A DNA stretch of 64,000 nt from Paracoccaceae bacterium (GTDB lineage Bacteria > Pseudomonadota > Alphaproteobacteria > Rhodobacterales > Rhodobacteraceae): assembly GCA_018222585.1 (NCBI GenBank), contig JAAFAB010000002.1:744001-808000 (forward strand), written 5' to 3'. Below are positions 36,159-44,502 of this stretch, one piece after another (position 1 is the stretch's first letter; each line of letters begins with the position of its first letter). The notes under the pieces are model-generated. The model ran no database searches and was not told the DNA's origin. It saw nothing but the letters and a program-made list of their open reading frames with translations. A program made the position numbers and the translations under genes.

Positions 36159-36343
36159 TCCCCTGTCCCGCCGCCTTCGCGCTGTCCCTGATGCCCGGCG
36201 CGCCCCTCGTGCATCACCAGGCTGAAAATACTCCGGGGGGGACGTGTCCGGCCCCCATCGAGGGGGCCGGACACGTGGGGGGCAGAGCCCCCCTGCGCCC
36301 CGACCCGCAGACCGCGCGCCCTGCCAGCGGAGAGACCGCATGA
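36155..36343 (+). CDS. 62-aa ORF running through the inserted repeat, coupled to urtC
   Basis: The ORF starts with an ATG overlapping the previous stop, with GAGGAG about 10 nt upstream, and begins like a signal peptide ('MIPCPAAFALSLMPGAPL'). From residue 19 on it reads through the repeat unit ('HHQAENTPGGT') and the strong hairpin, and it ends in TGA overlapping the urtC ATG by four bases. So translation could pass from urtB to urtC by coupling. The C-terminal two thirds are repeat-derived and unlikely to be functional as protein. It may be the remains of a small membrane protein gene interrupted by the repeat. Confidence 0.4.
   Translation: MIPCPAAFALSLMPGAPLVHHQAENTPGGTCPAPIEGAGHVGGRAPLRPDPQTARPASGETA
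36211..36292. repeat. Single repeat unit inside the urt operon, copy D
   Basis: An inverted-orientation unit: GCATCACCAGGCTGAAAATACTCCGGGGGG, then a perfect 15-bp stem ACGTGTCCGGCCCCC / GGGGGCCGGACACGT around ATCGA (36242-36276), then the GGGGGGCAGAGCCCCCC hairpin. The variable hairpin is much longer than in the other copies. It lies between urtB and urtC. Confidence 0.85.
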
Positions 36344-37569
36344 GACAGAGCTTCATCGCCCGCAACCCCTCGATCCTGGTCTTCCTGCTTTGCCTCGCGG
36401 TCTTCACGCTTGCAGTCACGCTGATGTCGCACGCCATGGGGGCGGGCCTCATCTCGACCTCCTTCGTCAAGACCCTGGGCAAGACGCTGTGCCTCTGCCT
36501 CGTCGCCATCGCCATGGACCTGGTCTGGGGCTACTGCGGCATTCTCTCGCTCGGCCATTTCGCCTTCTTCGGCCTCGGCGGCTACATGATCGGCATGTGG
36601 CTGATGTATGCCCGCACCGAGATCATCGTCGCCGAGAGCCTGGCCAATGCCGCCATTCCGCCGACCCCGCAGGAGGTCGTCGACGCCATCGGCTCGCAGA
36701 TCTTCGGGGTGGTGGGCAGTTCCGACTTCCCACCGATCTGGCACTTCGCTCATAGCCTGCCGGCGCAGCTTGCGCTGGTGGTGCTGGTGCCGGGCCTGCT
36801 GGCGCTGGTCTTCGGCTGGCTGGCCTTCCGCTCGCGCGTGACCGGTGTCTACCTGTCGATCCTCACCCAGGCGATGACCCTGGCGCTGTCGCTCTACCTG
36901 TTCCAGAACGAGAGCGGCCTTCGCGGCAACAACGGCCTCTCGGGCCTGCAGAACCTGCCCGGCGTCAGCGCATCGCAGGACTGGGTGTCGCTGTGGTTCC
37001 TCTGGGGCTCGGCGCTGGCGCTTGGCCTGGGCTACGTGCTCTGTGCCTGGGTGGTCTCGGGCAAGTTCGGCTCGGTCATCCGCGGCATCCGCGACGACGA
37101 GGCACGGGTGCGCTTCCTCGGCTATTCGGTCGAGGGCTACAAGCTGTTCATCTTCACTTTCACCGCGATCATCGCCGCCGTGGCGGGCGCGCTCTATTAC
37201 CCGCAGGCGGGCATCATCAACCCCGGAGAGATCGCGCCCATTGCCTCGATCTACCTGGCGGTCTGGGTCGCCATCGGCGGGCGCGGGCGCCTCTACGGCG
37301 CGGTGATCGGCGCTGCGCTGGTCTCGCTGGTCTCGACATGGTTCACCGGTGGCATGGTGCCTTCGCTGCCGCTCGGCTTCTATACCGTGGACTGGGTGGA
37401 CTGGTGGCTGGTGCTGCTCGGCCTCAGCTTCGTGCTGGTGACGCTGTTCGCGCCCAAGGGCATCGGCGGTCTGGTCGACCTGGTCGGCGCCCGCGTGATC
37501 CCGGATCGTCACGGCGCCGACTACGGGCCCGACAAGGGATCGCTGCGTGAAGAGGAGGGCCGCAAATGA
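36340..37569 (+). CDS. urtC: Urea ABC transporter permease UrtC
   Basis: The 409-aa polytopic membrane protein is of the LivM type, with UrtC-specific stretches 'AMDLVWGYCGILSLGHFAFFGLGGYMIGMWL', 'NNGLSGLQNLPG', 'GIRDDEARVRFLGYSVEGYKLF' and 'WVAIGGRGRLYGAVIGA'. It forms the inner-membrane urea channel with UrtB. ATG 36340 has CGGAGAGACC upstream. Its TGA overlaps the urtD ATG by four bases (ATGA). The 292-nt gap from urtB contains the repeat unit and two small coupled ORFs. Confidence 0.96.
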   Translation: MRQSFIARNPSILVFLLCLAVFTLAVTLMSHAMGAGLISTSFVKTLGKTLCLCLVAIAMDLVWGYCGILSLGHFAFFGLGGYMIGMWLMYARTEIIVAESLANAAIPPTPQEVVDAIGSQIFGVVGSSDFPPIWHFAHSLPAQLALVVLVPGLLALVFGWLAFRSRVTGVYLSILTQAMTLALSLYLFQNESGLRGNNGLSGLQNLPGVSASQDWVSLWFLWGSALALGLGYVLCAWVVSGKFGSVIRGIRDDEARVRFLGYSVEGYKLFIFTFTAIIAAVAGALYYPQAGIINPGEIAPIASIYLAVWVAIGGRGRLYGAVIGAALVSLVSTWFTGGMVPSLPLGFYTVDWVDWWLVLLGLSFVLVTLFAPKGIGGLVDLVGARVIPDRHGADYGPDKGSLREEEGRK

Positions 37570-38306
37570 GCGCGCTTCTGGAAGTCTCGGGCATCTCGGT
37601 CACCTTCGACGGCTACAAGGCCATCCGCAACCTCAGCTTCGAGATCGGCGAGCGCGAGTTGCGCGCCATCATCGGGCCGAACGGGGCCGGCAAGACCACG
37701 TTCATGGATATCGTCACCGGCAAGACAAAGCCGGACGAGGGCAAGGTGCTCTGGGGCGAGATGTCGCGCAACCTGCTGAAGATGCGGGAATCCAAGATCG
37801 CCCAGGCGGGGCTGGGCCGCAAGTTCCAGCGCCCCACGGTCTTCGAGGACCAGTCGGTCTTCGACAACCTGCTGATGGCGCTGAAGAACCCCCGTGGCGC
37901 ATTCGCCTGCCTGTTCTACCGCCCCTCCCGTGCCGACCGCGCCCGGGTCGGGGAACTGGCCGAGGAGGTCGGGCTGCAGGAGCATCTCGGGCGCACTTCG
38001 GGTGAGCTCTCGCACGGGCAGAAGCAATGGCTGGAGATCGGCATGTTGCTGGCCCAGGAACCGCGCCTGATGCTGGTCGACGAACCGGCTGCGGGCATGA
38101 CCCTGGCCGAGCGCGAACATACCACCGACCTTCTGGTCAACCTGGCGAAGACCCGCGCCGTGGTGGTGGTGGAACACGACATGGAATTCGTCCGTCGCCT
38201 GAATTGCCGGGTGACGGTGCTGCACGAGGGCTCGGTGCTGGCCGAGGGCTCTCTTGACCATGTCACCCGCGACCCGCGGGTCATCGAAGTCTACCTGGGG
38301 CGCTGA
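37566..38306 (+). CDS. urtD: Urea ABC transporter ATP-binding protein UrtD
   Basis: The 246-aa cytoplasmic ATPase has a Walker A 'GPNGAGKTT', a signature-type 'ELSHGQKQWLEIG' (the UrtD/LivG form), a Walker B 'PRLMLVDEPAAGM' and a switch His in 'VVVVEHDMEF'. It energises urea import through UrtBC together with UrtE. The ATG overlaps the urtC stop by four bases and urtE begins 2 nt after its stop, so all are in one operon. Order and spacing are those of a standard urt operon. Confidence 0.96.
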   Translation: MSALLEVSGISVTFDGYKAIRNLSFEIGERELRAIIGPNGAGKTTFMDIVTGKTKPDEGKVLWGEMSRNLLKMRESKIAQAGLGRKFQRPTVFEDQSVFDNLLMALKNPRGAFACLFYRPSRADRARVGELAEEVGLQEHLGRTSGELSHGQKQWLEIGMLLAQEPRLMLVDEPAAGMTLAEREHTTDLLVNLAKTRAVVVVEHDMEFVRRLNCRVTVLHEGSVLAEGSLDHVTRDPRVIEVYLGR

Positions 38307-38308
38307 AC

Positions 38309-39004
38309 ATGCTGGATGTGAAAGACCTTACCCTGCACTACGGGCAGAGCCAGATCCTGAACGGGATCGACCTGCAGGCAGCCCAGGGGCAGGTGACCTG
38401 CATCATGGGCACCAACGGGGTCGGCAAGACCTCGCTGCTGAAGGCGATCTCGGGGACGCACATGCGCTCGGGCGGGAGCGTGGCGCTGGATGGCGAGGAC
38501 CTGGGCCGGATGCCGGCGCATATGCTGGCCCGCAAGGGGATCGGCTACGTGCCGCAGGGGCGGATGATCTTTCCGCTGCTGACGGTGGAAGAGAACATGG
38601 AGACCGCCTTTGCCTGCCTGCCGCGCTCGGAACATGTCATCCCGGACGAGATCTACGAGCTCTTCCCGATCCTGAAGGACTTCCTGCACCGGCGTGGCGG
38701 GGATCTCTCGGGTGGACAGCAGCAGCAGTTGGCCATCGCCCGGGCGATGATCACCAAGCCGAAGCTGCTGCTGTTGGACGAGCCGACCGAGGGCATCCAG
38801 CCCAACATCATCCAGCAGATCGGGCGGGTGATCGAATACCTGCGCGATCGGGGCGACATGGCCATCGTGCTGGTCGAGCAGTATTTCGAATTCGCCTATG
38901 CGCTGGCGGACAGCTTCTATGTCATGCGGCGCGGGGCGGTGACCGCCTCGGGCAGCAAGGCCGATCTGAGCAAGGCCGAGCTGATGGCCGAAGTCTCGGT
39001 CTAG
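38309..39004 (+). CDS. urtE: Urea ABC transporter ATP-binding protein UrtE
   Basis: The 231-aa ATPase has a Walker A 'GTNGVGKTS' (UrtE-type GTNG start), a signature 'DLSGGQQQQLAIARA', a Walker B 'KLLLLDEPTEGIQPNI' and a switch His replaced by Gln in 'VLVEQYFEFA', as in UrtE and LivF proteins. It pairs with UrtD. It is the last gene of the urea uptake operon. The composite repeat begins 40 nt downstream and probably marks the transcript end. No urease genes are present in this window. Confidence 0.96.
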   Translation: MLDVKDLTLHYGQSQILNGIDLQAAQGQVTCIMGTNGVGKTSLLKAISGTHMRSGGSVALDGEDLGRMPAHMLARKGIGYVPQGRMIFPLLTVEENMETAFACLPRSEHVIPDEIYELFPILKDFLHRRGGDLSGGQQQQLAIARAMITKPKLLLLDEPTEGIQPNIIQQIGRVIEYLRDRGDMAIVLVEQYFEFAYALADSFYVMRRGAVTASGSKADLSKAELMAEVSV

Positions 39005-39043
39005 GCGCTGTGCCTTCGCCTGTTGGCGATACGGAGGCCGGGC

Positions 39044-39245
39044 AGGGGGGCGCCGCCCCCCATCCGCTGCGCGGACTCCCCCCGGAGGTATTTTTCGCCC
39101 GGTGATGAGAGGAAGGGCGCGCCGGTCTGACGCCCGCGTTCTGCGTCAGGGGCGTTGCACGCTCTTCATCGCAGAAGGAGGCCGCTGTCCCGGCGCCGTC
39201 CCGTATCATCACCAGGCTGGAAATACTCCCGCCGGAGGCGGTCCG
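39044..39245. repeat. Composite hairpin/palindrome repeat, copy E
   Basis: The left unit is GGGGGGCGCCGCCCCCC, CGCTGCGCGGA, CCCCCCGGAGGTATTTTTCGCCCGGTGATGAGA. The core is GCGTTCTGCGTC...GTTGCACGC...GCAGAAGGAGGCC. The right unit is TATCATCACCAGGCTGGAAATACTCCCGCCGGAGG. The block sits exactly between the convergent urtE and dtd genes, so it is well placed as a bidirectional terminator. Confidence 0.85.
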
Positions 39246-39259
39246 CGCTCTCGGCCGGC

Positions 39260-39697
39260 TCAGGCTTCGAGCCAGATGGTGATCGGGCCGTCATTGGTCA
39301 GGCTGACCTGCATGTCGGCGGCGAAACGGCCGGTTTCGACCGGCACGCCCTCGGCGGTGAGGGCCCGGGCGAAGTGTTCATAGAGGCGGCGGCCCTCCTC
39401 GGGCGGGGCCGCGGCGGAAAACCCGGGCCGGTTGCCGCGCGAGGTATCGGCGGCCAGGGTGAACTGGCTGACCACCAGTGCCGAGCCCTCCACGTCGCGG
39501 ATCGAACGGTTCATCTTGCCGGCCTCGTCCTCGAAGATGCGCAGCCTGGCGGTACGGGCCGCAAGCTTCTCGGCATTGGCCTCGCTGTCGCCCTGCATGG
39601 CGCAGACCAGGATCATCAGGCCCCGTCCGCACTGGCCGACCTGCTCTCCCGCTACCTCGACCTTTGCCGATGTCACCCGTTGCAGCACTGCACGCAT
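39260..39697 (-). CDS. dtd: D-aminoacyl-tRNA deacylase
   Basis: This 145-aa enzyme hydrolyses D-amino acids (and Gly) mischarged on tRNA, recycling the tRNA and protecting translation. Start '[15 protein letters not shown]', the active-site motif '[18 protein letters not shown]', and the C-terminal '[11 protein letters not shown]' (family N-x-GP-x-T) are all present. The length is normal. It is monocistronic here and converges with the urt operon across repeat copy E. The start ATG 39697 matches the universal N-terminus of the family. Confidence 0.96.
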   Translation of the reverse strand: MRAVLQRVTSAKVEVAGEQVGQCGRGLMILVCAMQGDSEANAEKLAARTARLRIFEDEAGKMNRSIRDVEGSALVVSQFTLAADTSRGNRPGFSAAAPPEEGRRLYEHFARALTAEGVPVETGRFAADMQVSLTNDGPITIWLEA

Positions 39698-39889
39698 TCC
39701 GCTCTCCCCTTTGTCTGCCCCGGCATAGCCGATCCCTCGGCGCGGTGCGAGACCGACCGGCGTTCAAGAACGCGGTAATCTCTGCCGCCAAGACTGGGGG
39801 CCGGACCTGAACAGAGACGGAAACCGCGATCGAGAGCATCCCCTTCATGCAGCCGGGCGTTTCGCCCCATCATCCGAGGAGACGTGACG

Positions 39890-40288
39890 ATGACCCATTG
39901 CACCCCCCCTGGCACCTGGAGCCTGCTGGACGAGCTGGAGGCGGCGCGGGATGCGCTGGACCGCTGGCGTGGCCTTTACCTGGAAATGGCCCTGAGGCTG
40001 CGGCGCGGACGGCGCAGCGGGCTGGTGATGCGCCAGGGGCACGACGAGAGCGCCTGCCGCATGGGCCGCTGCCTGGCGCAGCTGCGCGCGCTGCACCCCG
40101 ATGATCCCTATGTCGAGGAGCTGGACATGCTGCACGAGGATTTCCACGCCTATGCCGAGGCCACAAAGAGGATGATCGCCGAGGGCCGCGCGGAGGAGGC
40201 CATCGCTGCCCTGACCGGGCTGGAGTTCGAAGCCCGGCGCGGCGCCCTGACCGAGCGTATCACCAGGTTGATCGCCAAGGCCGCCTGA
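39890..40288 (+). CDS. Small helical protein resembling a stand-alone CZB domain
   Basis: The 132-aa soluble protein is all-helical. The segments 'ESACRMGRCLAQL' and 'LDMLHEDFHAYAEA' resemble the Cys-x-x-Gly and His-x3-His parts of the chemoreceptor zinc-binding (CZB) domain. The first helix 'ALDRWRGLYLEMAL' aligns with the CZB H-x-x-W helix but has Asp/Leu where the first zinc His is expected, so metal binding may be altered. CZB domains sense zinc or oxidants. A role here is not shown. ATG 39890 lies 8 nt after GAGGAG. It stands alone between dtd (divergent) and the convergent DUF2927 gene. The assignment is tentative. Confidence 0.5.
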   Translation: MTHCTPPGTWSLLDELEAARDALDRWRGLYLEMALRLRRGRRSGLVMRQGHDESACRMGRCLAQLRALHPDDPYVEELDMLHEDFHAYAEATKRMIAEGRAEEAIAALTGLEFEARRGALTERITRLIAKAA

Positions 40289-40301
40289 GCGGAGGAGCCG
40301 C

Positions 40302-41375
40302 CTAGTGCGTCGCCTCCGCGGTCGCGGTGGCGCCCGCCGGGGACGGCAGCACGGTCGCTGCCGCTGCGTCCGGGCGCAGTTCGGCAGCGATCCGGGTGAT
40401 CACCGGGCGGGCTTCGGCCAGTGACATCCCAGGGCTCAGGCGCGGATCGTAGAGCATCTGAAGCATCAGTTCGTCCTGTTCGGTCAGCAGGGCGAATTCC
40501 GCGTCGTCGTTGAAGATCGAGGGCCGCGCCTCGGGGCTGTCGTTGCGCAGTCCGAGACCCTGGGCGATCTCCTCGTGGAAACAGGCTTCGCGCATCAGGG
40601 GCGGCAGTTCGGCGCGTACCAGGGCGATGGCCGAGCCGTAGCGCATCGGCGCCTGGGGATCGGCAAAGCCCATCACCAGGCAGGGGATGTCCCGGGGCAG
40701 GTGGCGCAGCGTGCCCAGCGTTCCGGCCGAGAGCCCGGGCACCAGGTCGCGGATCCGGGCCAGGGCTTCCTCGCGGTCGGTCTCGCCCATGATCAGGACG
40801 TGAAAGTTCGCCGCCCCTCCCGCCAGCATGACCGGGTGGCCGGTGTGGCGGGCCAGGCGGCGCGCCAGCGGGCGCAGGGTGGCGCGATCCTCGGCGCGGG
40901 TCGCTTCGGGGACGCTGGCACCGAAGACGGCGCGCAGCCGCACCGGCGCCTGCCAGCGCAGCAGCTTGCCCGGCGCTTCGGCGCCCGGGGCCAGCGCGCT
41001 GCCACGGCGGTATTCGTCGTAGAAGGCGATCTGTTCGAAGTTGCGCGCCAGGTCGGCGGCATCGAAGGCGGCATCGGGCCCGCCGCCGTCCTGGCGCATC
41101 AGTCCGCGCGCAAGATCGGAGGAAAGTTCGGCAGCGTAGCGGGCCGAGAGGGCGCGACTGGCCGCGCTGGCTTCGGGCGGGGCCGGGGCCTCGCTGCGCG
41201 GTACCGGGCGCAGGCTTTCGCGCGGCGGCCCGGAGGGGGCGAAGGCCCCTCCGCAACCGCTGAGCGCCAGCGGGGTCAGGAGGGCCAGCAGGGCCCGGCG
41301 CAGCGCAGGACGCCGGCCTTCGCCCGCCGCCTGTCGCGCCGTGCGAAGCTGCCTCGTCGCCGCGAGGCGGGTCAT
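40302..41375 (-). CDS. DUF2927 lipoprotein
   Basis: The 357-aa product has a lipoprotein signal peptide with lipobox-like 'ALSGC', a short Pro/Ala-rich linker, then the DUF2927 domain. The domain's most distinctive part is 'REACFHEEIAQGLGLRNDSPEARPSIFNDD', which contains an H-E-E-I zincin-like sequence. Members are conserved in Rhodobacterales and of unknown function; a metalloprotease-like fold is possible. The end is Ala/Thr-rich. ATG 41375 has GAGGTG 8 nt upstream. ATG 41393 would add six residues and lacks a good site. It is expected to be anchored in the outer or inner membrane facing the periplasm. Confidence 0.8.
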   Translation of the reverse strand: MTRLAATRQLRTARQAAGEGRRPALRRALLALLTPLALSGCGGAFAPSGPPRESLRPVPRSEAPAPPEASAASRALSARYAAELSSDLARGLMRQDGGGPDAAFDAADLARNFEQIAFYDEYRRGSALAPGAEAPGKLLRWQAPVRLRAVFGASVPEATRAEDRATLRPLARRLARHTGHPVMLAGGAANFHVLIMGETDREEALARIRDLVPGLSAGTLGTLRHLPRDIPCLVMGFADPQAPMRYGSAIALVRAELPPLMREACFHEEIAQGLGLRNDSPEARPSIFNDDAEFALLTEQDELMLQMLYDPRLSPGMSLAEARPVITRIAAELRPDAAAATVLPSPAGATATAEATH

Positions 41376-41574
41376 GCCGCTGCACCTCGTCATCGCGTCG
41401 GTCCCCACCGTTCCGCCAGTCCAGGCTCTCCCTTACGACAGGATCGCCCTGTGGAAAAGCGTGCGCAGCCCCTGTCAGGTGCCCGATTGAGCGGTCTCCC
41501 GCCGGTTTCGGTCTCGGTCGTGACTGCCTCGGGGGCGGGGCGTGCGGGTCGGGTGGCGGGACGCTGCGCGCACA

Positions 41575-42453
41575 TCAGGCTCTCGCCGGCGACAGCGACC
41601 CCGCCGCCCGGCGCCGCGCCTGGCTGGTGCGCACGAGGGCGATGGCGGACTCGATCGCCTCGGTCGGGGCGGGAAGGGGGCCGGCGTCCCAGCCCGGCAA
41701 GCTGTCGATCAGCAGGGTCGAGAGGGCCATCACCAGCCGCTTGTCTGTCTCCTGCACCTGGCGGATCGCGGGCAGGCTGCGCATCACCTCGCGCTGCACC
41801 GCGCGCAACTCGGCCAGCCGGGCCGCCAGGGCGAGGGCCTGCTGGTCCGCCTGGAGCGGGGCATCGGGGCTCTCGCCCCCGGCCGGAGACAGGTGCAGTT
41901 CGCGCAGCCGCTCCGAAGCGGCGGCGATGCAGAGTGCCAGGGCATCGTAATGTTCCAGCGCCGCCTCGTAGAGCTGGTCCATGGCGCGCAGCTCTGCCAG
42001 CATCCTGTGCTTCTGTGCCAGAAGTTTCGCCGCCAGATCCTCGCGTTGCTGCCCGGGTCCGGTAGCAGGCCCGCGCCGGGCATTGAAGAGCCGCCGCCAA
42101 AGGGCGCCAATCCGTGACCGCAGGGGCCCGCGCGCCGGGGCGGCCAGGGCCTGCAACAACGCGGTGAGCGTCACGGCCACCGGGGCGGGATCCGCGACGT
42201 CGAGGGCGACCTGCATCTGCCGGCCGATCCTGCGCAGCGCCGCCTCCGGGCCGGCGCCGAAACGGGCCAACGCCGCCTGGCTGCCCACGTCGATCTCCGT
42301 CATGCAGGCGCGGATCGCGGCGCCATGATCCTCGGCCAGGTCTTCCAGCGCCAGCAGGGTCTCGGCGGGCGAGGGTTCGGGCAACTCCAGCCCGGCGATC
42401 TCTTCGACCAGCGGGCGGGCCTCGGCGGCTTCGGCTCGGATCTTCTGGGACAT
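41575..42453 (-). CDS. TelA/KlaA-like (toxic anion resistance family) protein
   Basis: This 292-aa cytoplasmic protein is almost entirely helical. The middle part 'LLAQKHRMLAELRAMDQLYEAALEHYDALALCIAAASERLRELH' and the following helices resemble the TelA family, in which a long coiled-coil core follows a helix pair. It is shorter than typical TelA proteins (about 380 aa), so it may be a divergent or trimmed member. In other bacteria the family is linked to tellurite and colicin resistance and envelope stress, but its biochemistry is poorly known. ATG 42453 is preceded by GAGGAG. No neighbouring ter genes are present. Confidence 0.5.
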   Translation of the reverse strand: MSQKIRAEAAEARPLVEEIAGLELPEPSPAETLLALEDLAEDHGAAIRACMTEIDVGSQAALARFGAGPEAALRRIGRQMQVALDVADPAPVAVTLTALLQALAAPARGPLRSRIGALWRRLFNARRGPATGPGQQREDLAAKLLAQKHRMLAELRAMDQLYEAALEHYDALALCIAAASERLRELHLSPAGGESPDAPLQADQQALALAARLAELRAVQREVMRSLPAIRQVQETDKRLVMALSTLLIDSLPGWDAGPLPAPTEAIESAIALVRTSQARRRAAGSLSPARA

Positions 42454-42997
42454 CGGCGCTCTCCTCAGCCTTTGCGTCCGGCCTGCGGTGGCAACGAACC
42501 GGGGCCATCCTGGCGGTCATGCATGACAGTCCTTGCGGCCTTTGCGGCGCAGCCCTGCAAACGGCGCCTGTCCGCCGGTCGGGCCGGAACGCCGGGCAGA
42601 GGATGGAACAGGCTGCGGGTCCAAGCGGTCCCCCTTTCGCGACTGGGATCCGGCTGGCCCACCCGGGCCCACCTCCCGGCCCGGTCAGGGCCTGGGGGCA
42701 TCGAGGGCAGAAGAAGCCGGGCAGGATGCGGAGGACGGTGGCAGGTGGGCTGCGCCGCTCCGACGGTACGGGCGTTCCCTGATGCTAGGGCGCGACAGGG
42801 CCGGGGCAAAGTCCAACCGGGCCAATCACCCAAATTTTCGGAAAAGTGTCACAAAGCCGGCGCCCGAGATGTCCCGGCGACAGGTTGAGACGGCTCGGCT
42901 TGCGGCCATGGGGGGCGGGCGACGCCAACAGGGGCGGCGCCAGGCGCGGAGGCCAGGACGCGCGAGCCGAAGGGACGAAGGGCGGCCTGCGGGCCGT
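42454..42997. other. 544-nt gap without a convincing gene
   Basis: The gap lies between the end of the RluB-type gene and the start of the TelA-like gene, both on the minus strand. ORFs crossing it (e.g. 42465-42833 minus, 42519-42782 plus) are Arg/Pro-rich and lack good ribosome-binding sites, so I reject them. It should contain the TelA-like promoter. An AT-rich patch (CAAATTTTCGGAAAAGTGTCACAAAG) lies at about 42832-42857. No repeat unit is present. Confidence 0.4.
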
Positions 42998-44440
42998 TCA
43001 GCCGCGGCGGGGGCCGCCGCGGGGTGGCTTGCCGCCGCTTCGGGAGCCGCCGGAGGAAACGCCAGTCCGGGCGCCCCCGGAAGCCCCACGAGGCTTGCCA
43101 CCCGTCGAAGCCCTCTCGGGCTTGCCGCTACCCGGGCGCCCTTCCGGCTTGCCGCCGCTGCGTTCCTGTCCGCGTGACCCGGTCTTGCCCGCAGTCTTGC
43201 CACCGCTCGTGCCGGCGGAGAATCGTTTGCCGCCGGGGCTGCCCGCGCCGAAGCCGCTGTCCCCGGCTGCGCCCTTCGCGGGTCCCCGTCCCGAATTCCT
43301 GCCCGACCCCATGCCTGAATCCCTGGCAGAATCCTTGCCCGTGCCGGCGCCGAAGCGCGTCCGGGAACCAGGGCCCTGGCGGGGACCGCCGCGCTGCCCC
43401 GTCCGGTCGTCCCCGGTCTCCTTGTCGCCGGCCCGGCCCCTGGCCGGGGCCTTGCGACGCACGCCCATGTCCTCGGCATCGACCAGGCGCGCGCCGCGCG
43501 GGATCGCCCTGTCTGCCTTGCTGTCTGGCCTGCTGTTTCCCTTGCCGCGTCCTTCCGCGGCGGGCGCACCGGGACGGCCCGCGCCGCCCAGCACCTTGCG
43601 CGGCGGGCGGCCCTTGCGGATGACGCGCTTCGCCGGCGCTTCTTCCTCAGGCGGTTCGATACCCAGCTGGTCGCGCAGGACCTTGGGGCGGATCTCCTCC
43701 ACCGCGCCGCTTGCCAGCTTGCCCAGCAGGAAGGGGCCGTAGCTGACCCGGATCAGCCGGTTCACGCTCAGCCCGATGCTTTCCATGGCGCGGCGGATCT
43801 CGCGGTTCTTGCCCTCGCGCAGGCCCACGGTCAGCCAGGCGTTCGCCCCCTGCTGGCGGTCGAGGCTGACGGCCATCGGCTGAAAATGCTCGCCGTCCAG
43901 CACCACGCCCTCGCGCAGCGGCGCCAGGCTGGCCTCCGAGGGGGTGCCCTTGACCCGCACCCGGTACTTGCGCACCCAGCCGGTCTCCGGCAGTTCCAGC
44001 CGACGCTTCAGCTCACCGTCGTTGGTCAGCAGCAGCAGCCCCTCGGAAGTGAGGTCGAGCCGCCCGACGCTCATCACCCGGGGCAGATCCTCCGGCAGGG
44101 CGTCGAAGATGGTTTCGCGGCCCTGCTCGTCGCGGGCGGTGGTCACCAGCCCGGTCGGCTTGTGATAGAGCCAGAGCCGCGTGCGTTCCGGCGGTCCGAT
44201 CGGGCGCTCATCGACCAGGATGCGGTCGGCCGCGGTGACGTTCAGCGCCGGGCTGTCGATCTTCTGCCCGTTCACCGTCACCCGGCCTTCGGTGATCATC
44301 CGCTCGGCTTCGCGGCGGCTGGCGACACCGGCGCGGGCCAGCACCTTGGCGATGCGGTCGCCCTCGGGGGTGCCGCCTGCGGCGGGCGCGGCGGTCTGGG
44401 GCTTCTGCTGGGCGGGGCGCTTGGGATGTTTCGGGCTCAT
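42998..44440 (-). CDS. rluB: RluB/RsuA-family pseudouridine synthase with long disordered tail
   Basis: The 480-aa protein has an S4 RNA-binding domain ('DRIAKVLARAGVASRREAERMITEGRVTVNG') and a pseudouridine synthase domain with catalytic Asp in 'VGRLDLTSEGLLLLTNDGEL' and 'LREGKNREIRRAMESIG'. This fits the RluB/RluE/RluF group that modifies 23S rRNA. From about residue 265 to the end, over 200 residues are low-complexity Gly, Arg, Lys, Ser and Pro ('GRNSGRGPAKGAAGDSG'), roughly doubling the usual size. Such RGG-like tails may bind RNA. tadA is divergent from it with 62 nt between starts. Confidence 0.9.
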   Translation of the reverse strand: MSPKHPKRPAQQKPQTAAPAAGGTPEGDRIAKVLARAGVASRREAERMITEGRVTVNGQKIDSPALNVTAADRILVDERPIGPPERTRLWLYHKPTGLVTTARDEQGRETIFDALPEDLPRVMSVGRLDLTSEGLLLLTNDGELKRRLELPETGWVRKYRVRVKGTPSEASLAPLREGVVLDGEHFQPMAVSLDRQQGANAWLTVGLREGKNREIRRAMESIGLSVNRLIRVSYGPFLLGKLASGAVEEIRPKVLRDQLGIEPPEEEAPAKRVIRKGRPPRKVLGGAGRPGAPAAEGRGKGNSRPDSKADRAIPRGARLVDAEDMGVRRKAPARGRAGDKETGDDRTGQRGGPRQGPGSRTRFGAGTGKDSARDSGMGSGRNSGRGPAKGAAGDSGFGAGSPGGKRFSAGTSGGKTAGKTGSRGQERSGGKPEGRPGSGKPERASTGGKPRGASGGARTGVSSGGSRSGGKPPRGGPRRG

Positions 44441-44502
44441 GCCCCGGCTCTAGCGCAGGTTGCGCGCTTGCGAAAGCCGTTCCGTGCGGGCACAGAAGGG
44501 CG

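Noticed and set aside
42465-42833. 122-aa ORF in the gap upstream of the TelA-like gene
   Set aside because: It is Arg/Pro-rich, starts with a rare codon without a ribosome-binding site, and matches no known pattern.
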